This document shows positions 9,099-19,767 of a stretch of DNA of 64,000 nucleotides, one piece after another; positions within the stretch are counted from its first letter, which is position 1; each line of letters begins with the position of its first letter. The position numbers were made by a program, and so were the translations under genes. The stretch is from Prochlorococcus sp. AG-363-P19. GTDB lineage: Bacteria; Cyanobacteriota; Cyanobacteriia; PCC-6307; Cyanobiaceae. The notes under the pieces are model-generated. The model saw only the letters and a program-made list of their open reading frames with translations, did not search any database and was not told where the DNA came from. Where the stretch lies: assembly GCA_003280055.1 (NCBI GenBank), contig QCGG01000001.1, positions 1 to 64,000 on the forward strand, written 5' to 3'.

Positions 9099-10106
9099 TT
9101 AAGATGTAATTAGATAAAGTAGTGCCATCCTAGTGGGAATTCCGTTCCTTACTTGCTCTTCTACCAGGGAGATTGACCGATCGTTAAGAAGCTTACCGCT
9201 CATTTCTACTCCTCTGTTAACTGGTCCAGGATGTAGAACAGGGATAGGCTTTTTGCATGATTTAAGACTTTCATGAGTTATTCCATAATCTTTATGGTAT
9301 CTGTGAAGATTAGAAATGAGATTTTCTCTCATTCTTTCGTGTTGTAATCTCAGAGTCATTACAGCGTCTGCTTCAATTAATGCCTCTGAAAGTTGTCTTG
9401 TTAAGTAAATTCTGCCTCTCTTTAAAATAGGGTCCTTTTTTTGACCAGGGGGAGGTGCATCCACAAAATCTTTGAATTCATTTGGAAGTAAAGTTGGTGG
9501 ACCACAAAGTATTACATCTGCACCACAAGCTGTTAAAGCCCATAGATTGGAACGTGCTACACGGGAATGGAGAATGTCTCCAACAATTGCAATCTTTTTC
9601 CCATTAAGTGCTTCTGGCTCAGGTTGTTCAGGATTGAAATGCCTTGCCAAAGTATAAAGGTCTAGTAGCCCTTGACTTGGATGACTATGTAAACCATCTC
9701 CTGCATTAAGAACTGATGTTTTTTCACCAAATTTGTCAAGGTCAAATGCTAATTGGGCGGCAGCATTAGTAGATTTATGTCTTACTACAAGTACATCTGC
9801 TCCCATTGCAACATATGTCAGGGCGGTGTCTAATAGGCTTTCTCCTTTCCCAATCGAACTGCTGGCAGGCGCGAAACTTTGAACATCTGCAGAAAGACTT
9901 TTTGCTGCCAGTTCAAAGCTACTTCTAGTTCTTGTGCTGGGTTCAAAGAATAAAGTTGCGACTAAATGTCCTTGTAAGGCCGGTAACTTTCTTGGTGAAG
10001 TTGATGGCATTTCCCGGAAGCGGTGAGCTAATGACAAGACTTCTTGAAAATCCTCTAAAGAGAAGCTTGCCAAATCAATTACATGCTGATGTTGCCAGTT
10101 ACTCAT
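9099..10106 (-). CDS. pyrB: Aspartate carbamoyltransferase catalytic subunit
   Basis: Joins carbamoyl phosphate and aspartate, the committed step of pyrimidine synthesis. The carbamoyl-phosphate site [11 protein letters not shown] and the C-terminal [10 protein letters not shown] are intact, as is the aspartate-side segment [10 protein letters not shown]. The length of 335 residues is normal for a free-standing catalytic chain, and no pyrI neighbour is present. It overlaps the mpg gene upstream by 8 bases, suggesting cotranscription. Confidence 0.95.
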   Translation of the reverse strand: MSNWQHQHVIDLASFSLEDFQEVLSLAHRFREMPSTSPRKLPALQGHLVATLFFEPSTRTRSSFELAAKSLSADVQSFAPASSSIGKGESLLDTALTYVAMGADVLVVRHKSTNAAAQLAFDLDKFGEKTSVLNAGDGLHSHPSQGLLDLYTLARHFNPEQPEPEALNGKKIAIVGDILHSRVARSNLWALTACGADVILCGPPTLLPNEFKDFVDAPPPGQKKDPILKRGRIYLTRQLSEALIEADAVMTLRLQHERMRENLISNLHRYHKDYGITHESLKSCKKPIPVLHPGPVNRGVEMSGKLLNDRSISLVEEQVRNGIPTRMALLYLITS

Positions 10107-10755
10107 GAGATATCCCTATGCTTGGCTGCCAAGAATCTGATTTTTTTGGGCATCTATCCCCTTTAGCACGCTTGCTAATACTTCGACTTTCTTTGAGATA
10201 CCAACGATAATTTAATGCCTGACCCTTGGAAATTCCGATTCTTGTTGTTTTCACAATAGTGCGTTGATCGCTGGCCAGAGATTTAGGAGCTAGCCATAAA
10301 TTATTTTTACTTGTTAGAGCTAAGTTGTCATGAGATCGATTTAAACCAAAGCGCTTTGCAAATAAGCCAGGCCCAGAAGCAATCTTTTCTGCTTCATCGG
10401 GTAGAGCAAGTGAACGTATAAGAACACCGCTTGCCCAATTTGGTTTGTCTGTAACTACATTTACACAGTAATAGATTCCATAGGTTTGATATACATACAA
10501 GTGGCCAGGAGTCCCAAAAAGTGTTTCGTTACTAGTGCTTCTGCGATGGAAACCGTGACAAGCAGGCTCAGATTGGCAATATGCTTCTGTTTCAACAATG
10601 ACTCCCCATAGGAGTTCACCATCATGTTTACGCTTTACGAATCTGCAACCTATTAAATCGGGGGCAACTTCCTTAGCCGGCCTCCAAAAAAAAGAACAAG
10701 GGAGCTCGTGATCAATCCTGAGAAGTTTTTGTCTTTCTTCTGGTTTGAGATTCAT
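10099..10755 (-). CDS. mpg: 3-methyladenine DNA glycosylase (AAG/Mpg family)
   Basis: Base-excision repair glycosylase of the AAG/MPG fold, which removes alkylated and deaminated purines. The landmarks are GVIVETEAY (the catalytic glutamate region), [32 protein letters not shown] and the [11 protein letters not shown] segment. It has 218 residues, with a basic, serine-rich tail. It precedes and overlaps pyrB by 8 bases; the pairing has no obvious functional logic beyond genome compaction. Confidence 0.88.
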   Translation of the reverse strand: MNLKPEERQKLLRIDHELPCSFFWRPAKEVAPDLIGCRFVKRKHDGELLWGVIVETEAYCQSEPACHGFHRRSTSNETLFGTPGHLYVYQTYGIYYCVNVVTDKPNWASGVLIRSLALPDEAEKIASGPGLFAKRFGLNRSHDNLALTSKNNLWLAPKSLASDQRTIVKTTRIGISKGQALNYRWYLKESRSISKRAKGDRCPKKSDSWQPSIGISHE

Positions 10756-10909
10756 TTATTTCGTTATTGGAATCGTTATAAAAGTGCTCCCTCTACCTAA
10801 GTTATTCCTTTAGAGGCTTTCAGCAACTTATTTTTTTACTAGGTTAGGTTGAACTCTCTTGCTGCAATTCAAGCTAGAACTAATTTGATTTGTTGCATGA
10901 GTTCCAAAA

Positions 10910-11704
10910 ATGGGTGAGCGCATCCGGCTGCCAGGGCCAGTAAAAGATTCTGATCTCATACGACTTGAATTATCTACTTGGCCAGAAGTGAAAGCTTATT
11001 TGGAATGTTGTAAGGGTATTATTTTGCCCATTGGTTCTACAGAACAGCATGGCCCAACAGGTGCTATAGGAACCGATTTTATTACAGCAGAAGCAGTTGC
11101 ATTGGAGGTAGGGAGGCGCACAGGAGTTTTTGTTGCTCCAGCCCAACCATATGGTATGGCAGAGCATCATTTAGGTTTTCCAGGAACGATGAGTCTCAAG
11201 CCAGAGACTTTAATGGCTCTAATCCATGATTTAATTATTTCCTTGGCGACTCATGGCTTTGAAAGGATTTTTGTGGTCAATGGTCATGGAGGGAACGTCG
11301 CTACATCTAAAGCTGCATTTGCACAGGCATATGGAAGTGCAGTTGATCGTGGACTTTTAGTCGCCCCAAGATTGCGATGCAAACTGTCAAGTTGGTTTAT
11401 GGCAGCACCTGTCTTTTCTAAGGCAAGGGATCTTTATGGAGAGAAGGAGGGGCAACATGCAACACCCAGTGAAATTTCGCTGACACTTCATTTGCATCCA
11501 AGCCTTGTAGACAAACAGCGAAAACTCGGAGAGCCTGCGCCTGCTGGACCTATTAATAGCTATAAGGATTTTCGTATCCGCTATCCTGATGGACGTATGG
11601 GATCAGATCCTTTCTTGGCGAGTCCAGCTCATGGTGCTTTATTACTTAGCACCGCTGTGGATTCACTAACTGAGGACCTGGAACAATTTCTTTCTGCAAC
11701 ATGA
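10910..11704 (+). CDS. Creatininase-family amidohydrolase
   Basis: A 264-residue member of the creatininase superfamily, metal-dependent amidohydrolases that include creatininase, FAPy deformylase and the mycofactocin protein MftE. The expected metal-binding residues are visible in PIGSTEQHGP, GTDF, MAEHHLGFPGT and NGHGGN, with a later EGQHATPSEIS. The actual substrate is unknown; creatinine use is unlikely in this organism. The stop overlaps the gatC start by four bases (ATGA), so the two are probably translated together. Confidence 0.85.
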   Translation: MGERIRLPGPVKDSDLIRLELSTWPEVKAYLECCKGIILPIGSTEQHGPTGAIGTDFITAEAVALEVGRRTGVFVAPAQPYGMAEHHLGFPGTMSLKPETLMALIHDLIISLATHGFERIFVVNGHGGNVATSKAAFAQAYGSAVDRGLLVAPRLRCKLSSWFMAAPVFSKARDLYGEKEGQHATPSEISLTLHLHPSLVDKQRKLGEPAPAGPINSYKDFRIRYPDGRMGSDPFLASPAHGALLLSTAVDSLTEDLEQFLSAT

Positions 11705-11994
11705 CCAAGATCACTCCCCAAGATGTTAAGAAAGTGGCCAGCCTTGCTCGCCTTGATCTTCAGGATGGTGAGATTGATGCTTACACGGATCAACTTGAGA
11801 AGATATTGCGATATGTAGCCCATCTTCAGGAGATTGATACTGAAAACATTCCTGCGACAACTAGAGCTGTGGAAGTCACTAATGTCACAAGAGATGATAT
11901 AGCTCAATTGAGCCCTTTAAAAGATAAGCTTTTGGAATTGAGCCCTCATTCTGAAGGTAGATTTTTTAGAGTTCCAAAGATTCTTTCTGATTAA
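11701..11994 (+). CDS. gatC: Aspartyl/glutamyl-tRNA amidotransferase subunit C
   Basis: Small 97-residue subunit of GatCAB, which converts Glu-tRNA(Gln) and Asp-tRNA(Asn) to the amidated forms. Recognised from the N-terminal KVASLARLDLQD, the central TDQLEKILRYVAHLQEIDTENIP block split over two helices, and the C-terminal EGRFFRVPKIL. GatA and GatB are not in this window. It overlaps the creatininase-family gene by four bases. Confidence 0.92.
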   Translation: MTKITPQDVKKVASLARLDLQDGEIDAYTDQLEKILRYVAHLQEIDTENIPATTRAVEVTNVTRDDIAQLSPLKDKLLELSPHSEGRFFRVPKILSD

Positions 11995-11999
11995 GGAGA

Positions 12000-13037
12000 T
12001 CAATTACGCCCGTATTTTGGAGCAACAGCAGTTCGATTTAAGAGACTAATCCATTGCCTTCTTAAGTGTAAGGTTGGTAAGAGTGTTGCTAATCGCCTCA
12101 TTTTGCTTCTACGTTTTTTATGGCTTCGAATGCCAATAAAAACATCATAAATAAAATTTAGGATATCTGATCTTGTCTCGAATATCCCCATTCTTTGTGG
12201 AGAGCCTTTTAAGTCAAGTAATTTCTTAGTAGCATAATATGCTGGTTGATATTCAAACCAGGGAATAGAAGGCCATAGATGATGGACAAGGTGATAGTTT
12301 TGCCCCATAATTATTAAATTCATTGTTCTACTTGGGTAAACTCTTGCGTTTTTCCATCGACTTTTAGCAATAAATGGCCTGTGCGGAAGATAGTCAAAAA
12401 ATATTCCTAAAGTAACACCAACCATTAGCGCCGGACCAAACCACAAATTGTATATGATGTTCATGAAATTATATTGAATTCCTGCAAGAATAATTGTTAT
12501 AAATAATCCCCTTTCAAGTCCCCATTGCATTAGTTCATAGCGTCGCCAAAGTTGTCTTTTAAAGAAAAAATATTCGTGATAGAAAAATCGAGGTGCAATT
12601 AGCCAGACTGGTCCAAAAGTACTCACAATATGGTCAGGATCATTTTTGGGATCGTTTACATGTGAGTGATGTTGGAGGTGCACTCTGGTAAAGACAGGAA
12701 AGCTAAAACCAAGCAAGATTGCTGAACCATGACCCATCGCCTGGTTGATCCATTTATTGGGATGTGCAGCGTTATGGCATGCATCATGAATGACAGTGCC
12801 TTCCATATGCAGCGCTAGGAATGCTAAGCCAACCAGAAGAGGTAAAGGCCAATTACCCTGGTTCCACTGCCAAATTGTCATTCCTGCCAGGGCATATCCT
12901 CCTATGAATAGTCCGACTGTTGGATTCCATTTGTTTGGGGGATCGAGATATTTCTGAAGAGCTTTTTGCCAATAGCTAAAGGAATTCACTTGAGGCGAAA
13001 TATCGCTTGACAGTTGATTAGATATTGTCTTTGTCAT
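12000..13037 (-). CDS. crtR: Beta-carotene hydroxylase CrtR
   Basis: A diiron membrane hydroxylase that adds the 3-hydroxyl to beta-carotene rings and leads to zeaxanthin. The three histidine boxes of the desaturase superfamily are present: HDACHNAAH, HLQHHSHVND and HLVHHLWPS. Four or so hydrophobic segments lie between them. The 345-residue length and the conserved YDVFIGIRSHKK segment near the C terminus fit CrtR rather than an acyl-lipid desaturase. It is convergent with gatC, with 5 bases between the stop codons. Confidence 0.9.
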   Translation of the reverse strand: MTKTISNQLSSDISPQVNSFSYWQKALQKYLDPPNKWNPTVGLFIGGYALAGMTIWQWNQGNWPLPLLVGLAFLALHMEGTVIHDACHNAAHPNKWINQAMGHGSAILLGFSFPVFTRVHLQHHSHVNDPKNDPDHIVSTFGPVWLIAPRFFYHEYFFFKRQLWRRYELMQWGLERGLFITIILAGIQYNFMNIIYNLWFGPALMVGVTLGIFFDYLPHRPFIAKSRWKNARVYPSRTMNLIIMGQNYHLVHHLWPSIPWFEYQPAYYATKKLLDLKGSPQRMGIFETRSDILNFIYDVFIGIRSHKKRRSKMRRLATLLPTLHLRRQWISLLNRTAVAPKYGRN

Positions 13038-13083
13038 TGCATTTGATCACCTAAAAATCAATTTCAAATCAAGCTAAAGCTAA

Positions 13084-13165
13084 TGCCCACCGGGGGACTT
13101 GAACCCCCACGACCGAAGCCACTGGTACCTAAAACCAGCGCGTCTACCAATTCCGCCAGATGGGC
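13084..13165 (-). tRNA. tRNA-Leu(TAG)
   Basis: An 82-base cloverleaf on the minus strand with the long variable arm of a class II tRNA. The acceptor is GCCCATC/GGTGGGC, the anticodon stem CTGGT/ACCAG with loop TTTAGGT, and so anticodon TAG. The T arm is GGGGG/CCCCC with loop TTCAAGT and the discriminator is A. It reads CUA and, by wobble, other CUN leucine codons. Confidence 0.95.
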
Positions 13166-13338
13166 CAATGGATCTCAACGAATGCGAAGACCTGAATTCA
13201 CCCTATCATTGCTTAAGTCCTTGTGTATGTTTGATGTGTCCCTTTTTAGAGCAATTTGACTGTCTTCCTTTGCGAAGGTTTTAGACAAAAACCTAATTAA
13301 TAGCTTTTTGTTTGGGTAGGAGGCCCCTAAGGAAAAAC

Positions 13339-13890
13339 ATGGTCGCAATTTTTGTTGGGGATTCAGCTTTACTTATCGGAATGCTGATTATGTTTCTTCC
13401 GCTATTGGTTACGGAGTTAAGCAGACCAAGAGATGGGGTTTGGGGTGCATTGATTGTCTTTTTTGGTCTTGTCTTAATTAATGGCAAAGACCAATTTCAA
13501 GGTTCTCAGATTCTTGCGGTTGTGTCGGCTTGTTTGCTTATGGTGCGTTTAGGAATAGAGGTCGCCCAGAGCCGATGGCATCAATTAAGTGAGGATGAGA
13601 AGTTGAGCTTGTCTTCCAAAAAGAGATGGACTACTAGCTTTTGGCAGTTGCAGTCGTCTATGCAGCGACTATTAGGAAATCTTCTAAATGGGATAAAGTT
13701 TTTTTGGCCTAATACCAAGTTAACTAAGCCTGAAAAGAAGTGGATCCGCCCTGAAGAGCAGCTCCCTGTAGATTCTCTAGGGCACGATAAGGAATTGGTT
13801 GTTCAACCTTCACTTGAGGAGAAACAGACCAAGGGAGTCAAAATAGGATTCGAACCTGAGTCCCCCTTAGAAACTCCTGAGGCCTCATAA
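13339..13890 (+). CDS. ycf66: Ycf66-like membrane protein
   Basis: A 183-residue protein whose N-terminal half matches the Ycf66 family of cyanobacteria and plastids; function unknown. Two membrane segments (about 3-24 and 33-50) bracket the charged loop LSRPRDGVWG, and a third hydrophobic stretch follows (ILAVVSACLLMV). The C-terminal half is hydrophilic and rich in Lys, Glu and Pro. The ATG at 13339 is preceded by AAGGA at five bases' distance, which decides it over an upstream TTG. ileS follows 21 bases later. Confidence 0.75.
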   Translation: MVAIFVGDSALLIGMLIMFLPLLVTELSRPRDGVWGALIVFFGLVLINGKDQFQGSQILAVVSACLLMVRLGIEVAQSRWHQLSEDEKLSLSSKKRWTTSFWQLQSSMQRLLGNLLNGIKFFWPNTKLTKPEKKWIRPEEQLPVDSLGHDKELVVQPSLEEKQTKGVKIGFEPESPLETPEAS

Positions 13891-13911
13891 TTCTTTTCTA
13901 ATAGCAAAACT

Positions 13912-16818
13912 GTGACTGAGAAGAAAGATCAGGGCAAAAACGCCCAAAATTCATACAAGGAAACCCTGAACCTTTTGCAGACAGGTTTCGGTATGCGTGC
14001 AAATGCCATTATGCGAGAGCCTGAGATTCAGGAATTTTGGAAGAAAAATGATATTGATTTCCAACTAGGTATTTCCAATAAAGGCTCAACATTTACTCTT
14101 CATGATGGTCCTCCCTATGCAAATGGTCCTTTACATATGGGACATGCCCTAAATAAGGTTCTGAAGGACATAATTAATAAATTTCATATTCTCCAAGGGA
14201 GAAAGGTTCATTTTATTCCTGGTTGGGATTGCCATGGCTTACCGATTGAATTAAAAGTTTTGCAAGCTTTAGATCCAGAGCAACGCAAACTACTGACACC
14301 TTTAAGACTTAGAAAGAAAGCTGCTGCATTTGCGCTTAAGCAAATTGAGCGGCAAAAGAAGGGTTTTCGTCGATGGGGAGTTTGGGCGGATTGGGAAAAG
14401 CCTTATCTGACGCTTAACAAGGAGTATGAGGCTGCTCAGATTGAGCTTTTTGGTGCAATGGCATTAAAAGGCCATATTTATAGAGGATTAAAGCCTGTAC
14501 ATTGGAGTCCTAGTTCACAGACAGCTCTAGCAGAAGCTGAACTTGAATACCCGGACGGACATATTAGTCCAAGTGTATATGTTGTTTTTTCTGTTTTAGA
14601 AATCCCTGAAGACCTTAGAAATGAACTGCTTAATCAAGGCTTTGTTTTACCTTCTAATTGCCAGGAAATTGCGAATAAGTTGAAATTGGCGATTTGGACC
14701 ACCACGCCATGGACTTTACCTGCGAATCTTGCTGTCTCTATTAACCAGAACCTTGATTATGTCTTTGCTCTGGATAGCGAGGGAAGAGTCTTGATTATTG
14801 CAGCAAAACTATTGGAAGAAATTTCAGAGAAAATCTCTTCCAAACTAACAAGTATTGCATGTGTCAAGGGGGCTCTTCTAGAGGGCATTGTTTATAAGAA
14901 TCCAATAATGGAGAGAACAAGTCCAGTTTTAATTGGTGGTGAATATATAACTACGGAATCAGGGACAGGACTGGTTCATACTGCACCAGGCCATGGTGTG
15001 GATGATTTCAACACAGGGCAAAAGAATGGTTTGACAGTTTTATGCCCAGTTGATGAGGCTGGAGTCCTTTCGTCTGAAGCAGGTCAATTTGCAGGTTTAA
15101 ATGTTCTAAAGGATGCAAATCAGCAAATCATTGAGGCTTTAGATAAGGCTAAGGCTCTTCTAAAGCATGAACCTTATCAACATAGGTATCCCTATGATTG
15201 GCGAACTAAAAAGCCAACAATTTTTCGAGCTACGGAACAATGGTTTGCATCTGTTGAAGGGTTTAGGGCCGATGTTTTGAAATCAATCCAAGATGTTGAT
15301 TGGTTACCAGCTTCCGGTAGAAACCGTATAGAAGCCATGGTTCGCGAAAGAGGAGATTGGTGTATATCTAGACAAAGAACTTGGGGAGTACCAATTCCAG
15401 TCTTTTATGAAAAAGGAGGAGATCAAGTTCTGCTTAACTCTGAGACAATTGCACACTTAAAAGACTTAATAGCTAAGTATGGAGCTGATATCTGGTGGGA
15501 AAGAGATGAGTCGTTCCTTCTTCCAGAAAGTTATGCCTCTGAAGCTAAACGTTGGCGAAAAGGGTTGGATACTATGGACGTCTGGTTTGACTCTGGGTCG
15601 AGTTGGACTTCTGTGACTCAAAAAAATAGTGGGCTTAATTTTCCTGCTGATCTTTATCTTGAAGGATCCGATCAACATCGCGGTTGGTTTCAATCTTCAT
15701 TGTTGACTTCAGTTGCTGTACATGGAGAGGCTCCTTATCAAAGAGTTCTGACTCATGGATTCGCTTTGGATGAGAAAGGACGCAAAATGAGTAAGTCTCT
15801 TGGTAATGTTGTTGACCCTGATCTAATCATTCAAGGCGGAACAAATCAAAAAAAAGACCCACCATATGGAGCTGATGTATTAAGGCTATGGGTTAGCTCT
15901 GTTGATTATTCCGTAGATGTACCAATTGGTGCAAGTATTCTTCGCCAGTTGAGCGATGTTTACAGAAAAGTGCGGAATACAGCACGGTACCTTTTAGGTA
16001 ATGTTCATGATTTTGATCCAGTAAAAGATGCAATCCCTATCTCAGAGCTGCCATTAATTGATCGGTGGATGCTGCAAAGAACTTCAGAGGTTATTGATGA
16101 GATTAGTGATGCATATAAAAATTATGACTTCTCTAGATCTTTTCAAATACTTCAAAGTTTTTGTGTAGCCGATTTGTCTAATTTCTATTTAGATATTGCT
16201 AAAGATAGACTTTATGTGAGCGCTCCCTCTGATCGCAGAAGGAGAACCTGTCAAACAGTTCTGTCTTTAGTAATTGAAAATCTTGCGGTAATTATATCTC
16301 CTGTCTTATGCCATATGGCGGAAGATATATGGCAAAATCTTCCATACTCAGTGATTGAGAAGTCAGTTTTCTTAAGAGGCTGGCCAGTTATACCTGATTC
16401 TTGGAGAGAGCCTTCGTGCAGGCAACCTATGAGTGAATTACGACAACTAAGAGGGTTAGTTAATAGAGTCTTAGAGGATTGTAGAAGTAAACAACAATTA
16501 GGAGCGGCTCTTGATGCTGCAATAAGATTGGAACCAAAGAGTCAAGGTCTTATTGATGCAATTAAGTGGCTGAGCTTACAAGGAGACCCTGAAACGGATG
16601 TACTGAGTGATTGGTTTCTAGTTTCACAATTCCAGATTGGTGGAGAACCATGGGCTGAGTTGATATCTAGTCAATCAGATGAAATGACTGTAATTGAAAT
16701 TGCAAGGGCAAGGGGAGTTAAATGCAGTAGGTGTTGGCATTTTGAATTAGATACTGGTACTGATGAGCAATACCCTGATTTATGTGGGAGATGTATACAA
16801 ATTTTGAAACGAATTTAA
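13912..16818 (+). CDS. ileS: Isoleucyl-tRNA synthetase
   Basis: Class Ia synthetase of 968 residues that charges tRNA-Ile and edits valine. The HIGH-type motif is in [14 protein letters not shown], the editing (CP1) domain carries [12 protein letters not shown] and [12 protein letters not shown], and the KMSKS loop is in [12 protein letters not shown]-terminal zinc finger is seen as CSRCWHFE and CGRC. The start is GTG, immediately after ycf66. It is the bacterial-type IleS. Confidence 0.97.
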   Translation: MTEKKDQGKNAQNSYKETLNLLQTGFGMRANAIMREPEIQEFWKKNDIDFQLGISNKGSTFTLHDGPPYANGPLHMGHALNKVLKDIINKFHILQGRKVHFIPGWDCHGLPIELKVLQALDPEQRKLLTPLRLRKKAAAFALKQIERQKKGFRRWGVWADWEKPYLTLNKEYEAAQIELFGAMALKGHIYRGLKPVHWSPSSQTALAEAELEYPDGHISPSVYVVFSVLEIPEDLRNELLNQGFVLPSNCQEIANKLKLAIWTTTPWTLPANLAVSINQNLDYVFALDSEGRVLIIAAKLLEEISEKISSKLTSIACVKGALLEGIVYKNPIMERTSPVLIGGEYITTESGTGLVHTAPGHGVDDFNTGQKNGLTVLCPVDEAGVLSSEAGQFAGLNVLKDANQQIIEALDKAKALLKHEPYQHRYPYDWRTKKPTIFRATEQWFASVEGFRADVLKSIQDVDWLPASGRNRIEAMVRERGDWCISRQRTWGVPIPVFYEKGGDQVLLNSETIAHLKDLIAKYGADIWWERDESFLLPESYASEAKRWRKGLDTMDVWFDSGSSWTSVTQKNSGLNFPADLYLEGSDQHRGWFQSSLLTSVAVHGEAPYQRVLTHGFALDEKGRKMSKSLGNVVDPDLIIQGGTNQKKDPPYGADVLRLWVSSVDYSVDVPIGASILRQLSDVYRKVRNTARYLLGNVHDFDPVKDAIPISELPLIDRWMLQRTSEVIDEISDAYKNYDFSRSFQILQSFCVADLSNFYLDIAKDRLYVSAPSDRRRRTCQTVLSLVIENLAVIISPVLCHMAEDIWQNLPYSVIEKSVFLRGWPVIPDSWREPSCRQPMSELRQLRGLVNRVLEDCRSKQQLGAALDAAIRLEPKSQGLIDAIKWLSLQGDPETDVLSDWFLVSQFQIGGEPWAELISSQSDEMTVIEIARARGVKCSRCWHFELDTGTDEQYPDLCGRCIQILKRI

Positions 16819-16862
16819 TTCAATATCAGCATTGAAAATAAACCAATACTTTGATTGTATCT

Positions 16863-17591
16863 TTAGAATTCGCCTGCAATTCTTCCTTGCTTCGGTAATC
16901 TAACTAATAACCATTGTAGAAATCCAACTATATAAGCAATGAGTGCCATATATCCAATGAATGCTGCTACAGGTTCAGTCCAGCTTCCCCCAAATAGGAA
17001 TGAAAAGATTTTTGCTATAAGTTTATGGAGACCTTGTGGACCATGAATCCAAGCTATGCAATTAGGCATCGAGGAGGCTTTTATACAAGAAAGGCTGATA
17101 GAACTAGTCAATGTAGCCATCAGCCCAAAACCAGTGAGAGTCCAACGCCAAATTCGCATAGTCAATGGTAATGGTTTCCAGGGTGGAAGGTCTGCAAGCT
17201 CTTCATTTAAGTCGGCCCAGAACCATACAGAGCAGACCATTAATATAGGAGCAATAAACGCGATTAAGTAACCAATAGGCCTTTGGTTAGTTAGTAGAAG
17301 CATGCTTATTGCGAGCAGACTAGATACCTTCCAGTAGATATTAATTAGCCTGATCATAGAAGTCTCTTTTTGGAGATATGACCAGATCAGTAGAACGAGA
17401 GGAAGACCTACTGCAAATGATGCGGCAAGGCGATATGTGAGATCTACTAAAATGCCGTAATTGAGATAGTGCACGAAAGAATGGTCTATAAGCGATATTA
17501 TCAATGGCTTCTGCTCCAGCTGCAATGTTCTTGGCGGTATATCTATGCGCTTTTTCTTGTTTCCAATAAGAAGATTGAGTCTTTTCAACAA
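16863..17591 (-). CDS. DUF3177-like multi-spanning membrane protein
   Basis: A 242-residue membrane protein with about five or six hydrophobic segments, resembling the cyanobacterial DUF3177 family (YRLAASFAVGLPLVLLIWSY and ending LLVRLPKQGRIAGEF). The function is unknown. The frame opens with a TTG; the first roughly 30 residues are basic and poorly conserved in style, so the true start may be further in. It converges with ileS (44-base gap) and diverges from trmB. Confidence 0.7.
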   Translation of the reverse strand: MLKRLNLLIGNKKKRIDIPPRTLQLEQKPLIISLIDHSFVHYLNYGILVDLTYRLAASFAVGLPLVLLIWSYLQKETSMIRLINIYWKVSSLLAISMLLLTNQRPIGYLIAFIAPILMVCSVWFWADLNEELADLPPWKPLPLTMRIWRWTLTGFGLMATLTSSISLSCIKASSMPNCIAWIHGPQGLHKLIAKIFSFLFGGSWTEPVAAFIGYMALIAYIVGFLQWLLVRLPKQGRIAGEF

Positions 17592-17728
17592 GCCTTTTTA
17601 GGCGAGAAGGCCTTTTAGGCAGCCAGGTTAGTCCCATGGAAGGGGATCAATATGCATCGCTATGCATCAGGTTGGAGGTTTCTAAGGTATGTGCATTGCA
17701 AACTTAGTTATTGAACTTTGAAAGGTTT

Positions 17729-18436
17729 GTGCGTCAGCATGTAAATCCATTAAGTCGTTTTTTTCAAATCCCAAGGGATTTTCCTGGGATTGTGGATTTG
17801 TTTGAAAACCCAAAATTACCTCTTCACCTTGATATTGGTTCTGCTAAAGGCGAGTACTTGTTGAGCTTGGCACCGTTGCAACAGAATTGGAACCATTTGG
17901 GTATAGAGATAAGAAAACCTCTTGTTGACTCTGCTATTCGACAACGTGATTCTTTGGATATACCAAATCTAAACTTCTTATTTGGGAATGCGAATGTAAG
18001 CCTGAGTAAATGGCTTCAAATTCTTCCAGAAGGCCTGCTTCAAAGGGTGTCTATACAGTTTCCTGACCCTTGGTTTAAAAGAAGGCATTATAAAAGAAGG
18101 GTCTTACAGCCTTCACTGTTAATTGCATTGACTTCGGCAATGAACCCTGGAAGAGAATTTTTGATCAAAACTGATATTCCTGAGTTAATGGAATCCATGT
18201 CAGAACTTATAGAACTGAGTAATTGTTATATTTTGAAGACTAATGACTCAGGCAAAATTTTCTCAAGTGCATTTATGTCGTCCCCTACAGAGAGGGAAAG
18301 TTATGCTATCCATCAGAAGCTCCCTATATACCGCTTGCTTTTTGAGAGAAATTCTAAGAACCCACCGTCTTTGATTGAACTAGAAGATGCTTGGCTAGAG
18401 AAGCGAGTGAATATTAAAGATGCTGAGATAATTTAA
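17729..18436 (+). CDS. trmB: tRNA (guanine-N7-)-methyltransferase
   Basis: SAM-dependent enzyme that makes m7G46 in tRNA. Motif I is LHLDIGSAKGEYLLSLA, followed by the acidic GIEIRKP, and the family signature FPDPWFKRRHYKRR is present. A GTG at 17729 gives 235 residues beginning (M)RQHVNPLSRFF, which looks like the natural N terminus; the frame can also begin at a TTG six codons earlier. AAAGG lies just upstream of the GTG, with short spacing. The stop shares a base with the next gene's ATG. Confidence 0.9.
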   Translation: MRQHVNPLSRFFQIPRDFPGIVDLFENPKLPLHLDIGSAKGEYLLSLAPLQQNWNHLGIEIRKPLVDSAIRQRDSLDIPNLNFLFGNANVSLSKWLQILPEGLLQRVSIQFPDPWFKRRHYKRRVLQPSLLIALTSAMNPGREFLIKTDIPELMESMSELIELSNCYILKTNDSGKIFSSAFMSSPTERESYAIHQKLPIYRLLFERNSKNPPSLIELEDAWLEKRVNIKDAEII

Positions 18437-19758
18437 TGTTCAATCAGTCGGAAAAGAGTAGTAAATTATTTTTTGGATGGCGAGGTCAAGGTATTAAGAA
18501 AGTACCTCTAGAAACTAATAAAAGAATTGAGCTTTCTGCAGGTTTTGTGTTTTCGTTATTGTTATTTAATTTGCCTTTTATTTCTCGAGCTGCTTTAGGG
18601 GTCATTATCTTATTTATGGGCTTATTGTGGGTTCTTTGGTCTTGCTGCTCACCTCCTAAACCCATGAGCAAAATTAGTAAATGGATTTTGCTTTTTGTGG
18701 CTTTTTCGTTTCTTTCTACAAGCCTTTCGCCTGTCCCTATTGCTGCATTAAAGGGTTTGATCAAATTAATTGCTTATTTAAGTGTATACGCTTTGCTTAG
18801 AAAGTTGTTGCTTTCAAATGGACTTTGGTGGGACAGATTACTTGCGTGTCTTTTATTGGGTGAGATTCTGTCATGTACTTTTGCTCTACAGCAGATTTAC
18901 AATCCTTTTCAGGATATTAGTGGTTGGACCGATAAAGATTTTATGTTTGAGGAAGTTTTCCGCATTTATGGTTCATTTGGGAATCCCAATCTTTTTGCTG
19001 GTTATTTACTTCCTATATTGCCATTTTCATTTGTGGCAATATTTCGTTGGCCTGGTAATGCCTCTAAACTTTTTGCAATCGCAGCCTCAATATTGGGACT
19101 TTTCTCTATGATATTTACTTATAGTAGAGGAGGTTGGCTTGGACTAATAGGCGTATTGTTTGTCTTCTTTTCCGGGGTTTTATTATGTAAACCAAGTAGG
19201 TTGTATTTAGAAAATAAACGCTTTATATATTTCATGATATTCCTCATTTCTTTAATCGTTCTCACTATTAGTTTTCATCAAATTGAGCCTATAAAATATA
19301 GATTGATGAGCATTATTTCTGGTCGTCTCGACAGTTCAAATAATTTTAGAATTAATGTATGGTCTGTAGTTATTGAAATGATTAAAGATCGACCTTTGTT
19401 TGGTATAGGACCAGGAAATGCTGCATTCAATGCTATGTATTCCTCATATCAGAATGCAACTTATAATGCCCTGAGTGCATACTCAGTTCCATTAGAAATT
19501 ATTGTGGAAAATGGTTTTTTGGGCTTCTTTGTATTTTTAGGATTCTTTACTTCTGTCTTGAAAGAAGGCTTTAAAAAGATTATCTTCGCTTCTTCTGCCA
19601 TGCCTTATTTGGGAGCAGTTTCTTCTGTATTTGGATTGATAATTATGGGTTTAACCGATACGGTTTTTTTTCGGCCTGAGGTGCAAATTATTGGTTTATT
19701 TGCTCTCGCTACGCTTGACTTGAATCTTTCAGATTTCAAGAAAAACCTAAAGCTTTAG
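18436..19758 (+). CDS. IctB / O-antigen-ligase-like membrane protein
   Basis: A 440-residue polytopic membrane protein with about ten to twelve segments, of the O-antigen ligase/Wzy_C superfamily. The motif TYSRGGWLGL and the later loop GIGPGNAAFN match the cyanobacterial IctB branch. IctB was first proposed to act in bicarbonate accumulation, but the fold is that of glycan ligases and polymerases, so a role in surface polysaccharide or glycolipid synthesis is equally possible. It is coupled to trmB by a one-base overlap. Confidence 0.75.
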   Translation: MFNQSEKSSKLFFGWRGQGIKKVPLETNKRIELSAGFVFSLLLFNLPFISRAALGVIILFMGLLWVLWSCCSPPKPMSKISKWILLFVAFSFLSTSLSPVPIAALKGLIKLIAYLSVYALLRKLLLSNGLWWDRLLACLLLGEILSCTFALQQIYNPFQDISGWTDKDFMFEEVFRIYGSFGNPNLFAGYLLPILPFSFVAIFRWPGNASKLFAIAASILGLFSMIFTYSRGGWLGLIGVLFVFFSGVLLCKPSRLYLENKRFIYFMIFLISLIVLTISFHQIEPIKYRLMSIISGRLDSSNNFRINVWSVVIEMIKDRPLFGIGPGNAAFNAMYSSYQNATYNALSAYSVPLEIIVENGFLGFFVFLGFFTSVLKEGFKKIIFASSAMPYLGAVSSVFGLIIMGLTDTVFFRPEVQIIGLFALATLDLNLSDFKKNLKL

Positions 19759-19767
19759 AGAAATATT

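Noticed and set aside
13846-13857. GGATTCGAACCT, like an antisense tRNA T arm
   Set aside because: It lies inside the ycf66 reading frame and no acceptor, D or anticodon arms can be folded around it.
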